Of a stretch of 7,439 nucleotides of DNA, positions 5,939-7,439 are shown one piece after another. The notes beneath the pieces are model-generated. The model was not told the DNA's origin, searched no databases, and worked only from the letters and a program-made list of their open reading frames with translations. Origin of the DNA: CAISGS01 sp044346445 (lineage in GTDB: Bacteria; Pseudomonadota; Alphaproteobacteria; Caulobacterales; Caulobacteraceae); assembly GCA_044346445.1 (NCBI GenBank), contig JBIIZD010000109.1, positions 1 through 7,439 of the forward strand. Direction: 5' to 3'. A program made the translations under genes and the position numbers. How positions within the stretch are numbered: the first letter of the stretch is position 1; each line of letters starts with the position of its first letter.

Positions 5939-6364
5939 GGATTCAATCCTTTTCGTCTATTTCCTTCCCTGTCAGCTGAATTGTGCTGGCGAAGGTGGTC
6001 GCTGCAGGATTTATGCCGTGAGGTTGCGAGGCAATCACCTCAAGGCCATCGCATGGCTAGCGTTTCCTCGGAATTGCGCGGAATTGATTGGAATGGGTAG
6101 GTTTGAGGCCATAGTGCCATGAATACTCTGATCGATGATGGCTCAATACTTTGGAGATATAATCGTCACTAATGTTTGTTCGATTTTGGGACAGTCTTTT
6201 TTCTGTTTGATTGAGGCTGCCTATCGGTTGGAATGGCGATCAAAAGATTTGCCGCAGCGTCACGTTTTGTCGGTTTATGGGGCCACAGAATGCCGACCTT
6301 GGCCGGGAGCAGAGGGGCGGGTTGTGTCTTAAACTGTCTGTAAACGGACAAAAAAGTGAAGCAG
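5939..6364. other. Intergenic stretch upstream of the HTH gene
   Basis: Short open frames exist on both strands (up to about 113 codons) but none shows family motifs or a ribosome site, so none is called. Visible structure includes phased GGAATTG repeats (6070-6099), an inverted repeat GAGGT/ACCTC (6020-6024 and 6037-6041) about 80 nt from the HTH start, and an imperfect hairpin GTCTGTAAACGGAC (6336-6349) next to a run of six As. The last lies just past the stop of the gene at 6365, but its T-run is on the wrong side for a terminator of that gene. Any promoter for the HTH gene is unclear. Confidence 0.45.
6070..6099 (+). repeat. Three 10-bp-phased direct repeats, GGAATTG type
   Basis: GGAATTG starts at 6070 and at 6080, and a variant GGAATGG starts at 6090. 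The period is exactly 10 bp, so all copies face the same side of the helix. This arrangement is common for cooperative binding of small HTH or excisionase proteins. The adjacent HTH gene makes it a candidate operator or recombination accessory site; that link is inferred. Confidence 0.55.
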
Positions 6365-7203
6365 CTATTCTTCTTCATCAAGGTCTTCACCATACCTTAG
6401 CTTTCTAGCGGCAATTTCAGCTTCTACTCGCTGGGTCTCGGCGATATTGGCTTTCGTCAAATGATCGACCCGCATGAAGGCAAAATCACGAATCTTTTGA
6501 AGAGGATCATCAAGCCAAGGCTTGAGTAATTCAATGAGCTTGGTGTTGCGTTCGACGAAACCAAATTCACCAGTGACCACACCGGAAGCGTCGAGTGCAA
6601 AATCAGCTTTCCTTATCAGTGGGCTGTCATCAGGCAGGTTTTTGATCACCTCGTACATTGTTGGGTAAATCGCCTCGATTCCTTCGAACCCTTCAAGACA
6701 AGCAATTACGAATGCAGGATTTACGGTGATAAATTTTTCAAGATGATGCTTGACTATATCAGGATACCCCGGAAAAACCGACTCCAAAAGAGAGGCACCT
6801 TCGAATTGAAACATAGTTGGTCTATCAGCAAACCATTCACTTAATGAGGATAAAAAAAACTCTGGCGAAGTTGCTAGGGCTAGATTGAGGCGGTGCGGCT
6901 TATAGGGAATTGCATCATAGTCATCTGGCTTTTTACCAGAGCGCTCCAACAAGCGGCGGTTTTGAAGAAAACAAATACCTAAATCAGGCCAGTTCTGAGT
7001 TATTGTTGCTATAATGTATTCCGATGTGGAACCGAGACGCGGAATAGCGACAAGTGCATCTAAAATGATTTTGGATTGTTCCCGGTTTAGCGCCTTGATA
7101 ATCGCAGGCTCAATTCCAAGAATTGTATGAACCCAAGACGTATCTTCTTTCTCAGCCAACACCGCGACGCCCGGCACGAATACCTTTTCGATTAGGTGAC
7201 CGG
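6365..7203 (-). pseudogene. C-terminal remnant of an unrecognised helical-repeat protein, cut by an IS element
   Basis: The frame ends at a TAG at 6365-6367 and stays open back to 7303, but the first 35 or so codons of that frame are read from the end of the insertion element. Native sequence probably starts near HLIEKVFVPGVAVLAEKED. About 280 residues remain. They are mostly amphipathic helices with recurring Trp/Phe/Leu (SWVHTILGIEPAIIKALN, EFFLSSLSEWFADRP, KLIELLKPWLDDPLQKIRDF), ending in an acidic tail DLDEEE, so an alpha-solenoid of HEAT or similar type is likely. No catalytic motif is present; any N-terminal domain is lost or lies beyond the IS. Large NTPase-type defence or sensor proteins often end in such solenoids, but I do not recognise a specific family. 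The segment is visibly richer in A and T than the TPR genes, which suggests horizontal origin. Confidence 0.6.
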
Positions 7204-7211
7204 TGACGTGA

Positions 7212-7233
7212 CCCCTGACCTGCCCCTGACCTG
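7212..7233 (+). repeat. Tandem 11-bp repeat at the IS terminus
   Basis: CCCCTGACCTG occurs twice back to back (7212-7222 and 7223-7233), preceded by the related GTGACGTGA and followed by ACCCC. One copy may belong to the IS inverted repeat and the other to a terminal duplication, or both may be part of the IS. Confidence 0.8.
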
Positions 7234-7290
7234 ACCCCCTGAAACTCGCCCAAAAATGACTAGAGTCCGCTCCAAGGAAGGAACGGACAA

Positions 7291-7439
7291 ATGAAGCGAT
7301 CAAGATTTACGCAAGAGCAGATTATCGGGATTTTACGGGAGCAGGAGTTGGGCGCTTCGGTGCTGGATTTATGCCGCAGGCATGGTCTGAGCTCAGCGAC
7401 CTTCTACAAGTGGAAGGCCAAGTATGGTGGGTTGGACGT
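7291..7439 (+). CDS. IS3-family transposase OrfA, N-terminal part (runs off right edge)
   Basis: The visible 49 residues begin MKRSRFTQEQIIGILREQE and continue with GLSSATFYKWKAKYGG. This is the characteristic start of IS407-group IS3 OrfA proteins, a helix-turn-helix of the HTH_Tnp_1 type that binds the terminal inverted repeats. In this family the complete OrfA has roughly 85-100 residues and is followed by an overlapping orfB with the DDE integrase domain, joined by -1 frameshifting; those parts are not in the window. The ATG at 7291 has a strong ribosome site AAGGAAGG (7274-7281) at suitable spacing, which fixes the start. Confidence 0.95.
   Translation, partial: MKRSRFTQEQIIGILREQELGASVLDLCRRHGLSSATFYKWKAKYGGLD

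Larger units (their letters stand above)
7204..7439 (+). mobile_element. Left end of an IS3-family (IS407-like) insertion sequence
   Basis: The element is identified by its orfA at 7291 and by the TG-starting, GACCTGCCCC-type sequence typical of IS407-group termini. The exact first base is not resolved: TG occurs at 7204, 7209, 7216 and 7227, and the most terminus-like start is 7216 (TGACCTGCCCCTGACCTG). The right end, second open frame and target duplication lie outside the window. Insertion separates the solenoid gene from its 5' part. Confidence 0.75.

Noticed and set aside
6003..6016. Shared 12-mer GGATTTATGCCG here and in the IS orfA as a relic IS fragment
   Set aside because: Similarity does not extend beyond the 12 bases on either side in a way that fits the transposase, so chance is sufficient.
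6336..6356. Rho-independent terminator for the solenoid gene
   Set aside because: The imperfect hairpin is next to As on the plus strand, which puts the U-run before the stem in the minus-strand transcript, the wrong order for a terminator.
6320..6360. Tn3-type terminal inverted repeat, because of AAACGGACAAAAAAG
   Set aside because: Only a short A-rich stretch resembles the inner part of such ends; the GGGG terminal start is not in register and no tnpA or tnpR is seen.

Overview
The window looks like chromosomal DNA of a high-GC alphaproteobacterium, most plausibly a Brevundimonas- or Caulobacter-like member of Caulobacterales. This is an inference from GC-rich codon use, the style of the TPR proteins, the TA module and the IS3-type element; no rRNA or housekeeping gene is present to fix the taxon. 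No tRNA, rRNA, riboswitch or CRISPR array was found.

Left half (1-3700): two tandem paralogous genes on the minus strand. Each encodes a single-pass inner-membrane protein with a short Arg-rich cytoplasmic tail, one TM helix and a long, presumably periplasmic, TPR region. The upstream copy (1698-3647) is complete. The downstream copy starts 2 nt after its stop and runs off the left edge of the window (1-1695). The two are mosaic: nearly identical over a C-terminal block, about 90% alike around the TM helix, and strongly diverged in the middle. That pattern points to duplication followed by gene conversion.

Middle (3700-4740): after a 340-base gap with no convincing gene comes a HigB-2/HigA-2-type toxin-antitoxin operon on the minus strand. 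Its promoter has a near-palindrome between the -35 and -10. The XRE antitoxin is intact. The toxin reading frame is broken by a one-base shift after about 28 codons, although the rest of the toxin is well preserved in another frame.

Right half (4740-7439): this looks like accessory DNA that is gene-poor and in places AT-rich. It holds a run of inverted repeats (4750-4930), an array of CGACTT repeats around an AT-rich core (5166-5326), a small excisionase-like HTH gene (5561-5938), and three 10-bp-phased GGAATTG repeats upstream of it. It also holds the C-terminal part of an unrecognised helical-repeat protein (6365 to about 7203) whose 5' end has been replaced by the left end of an IS3-family (IS407-like) element. 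The orfA of that element begins at 7291 and continues past the right edge. Together these suggest a decaying mobile island next to a resident TPR locus. The functional links between these parts are inferred from position only.
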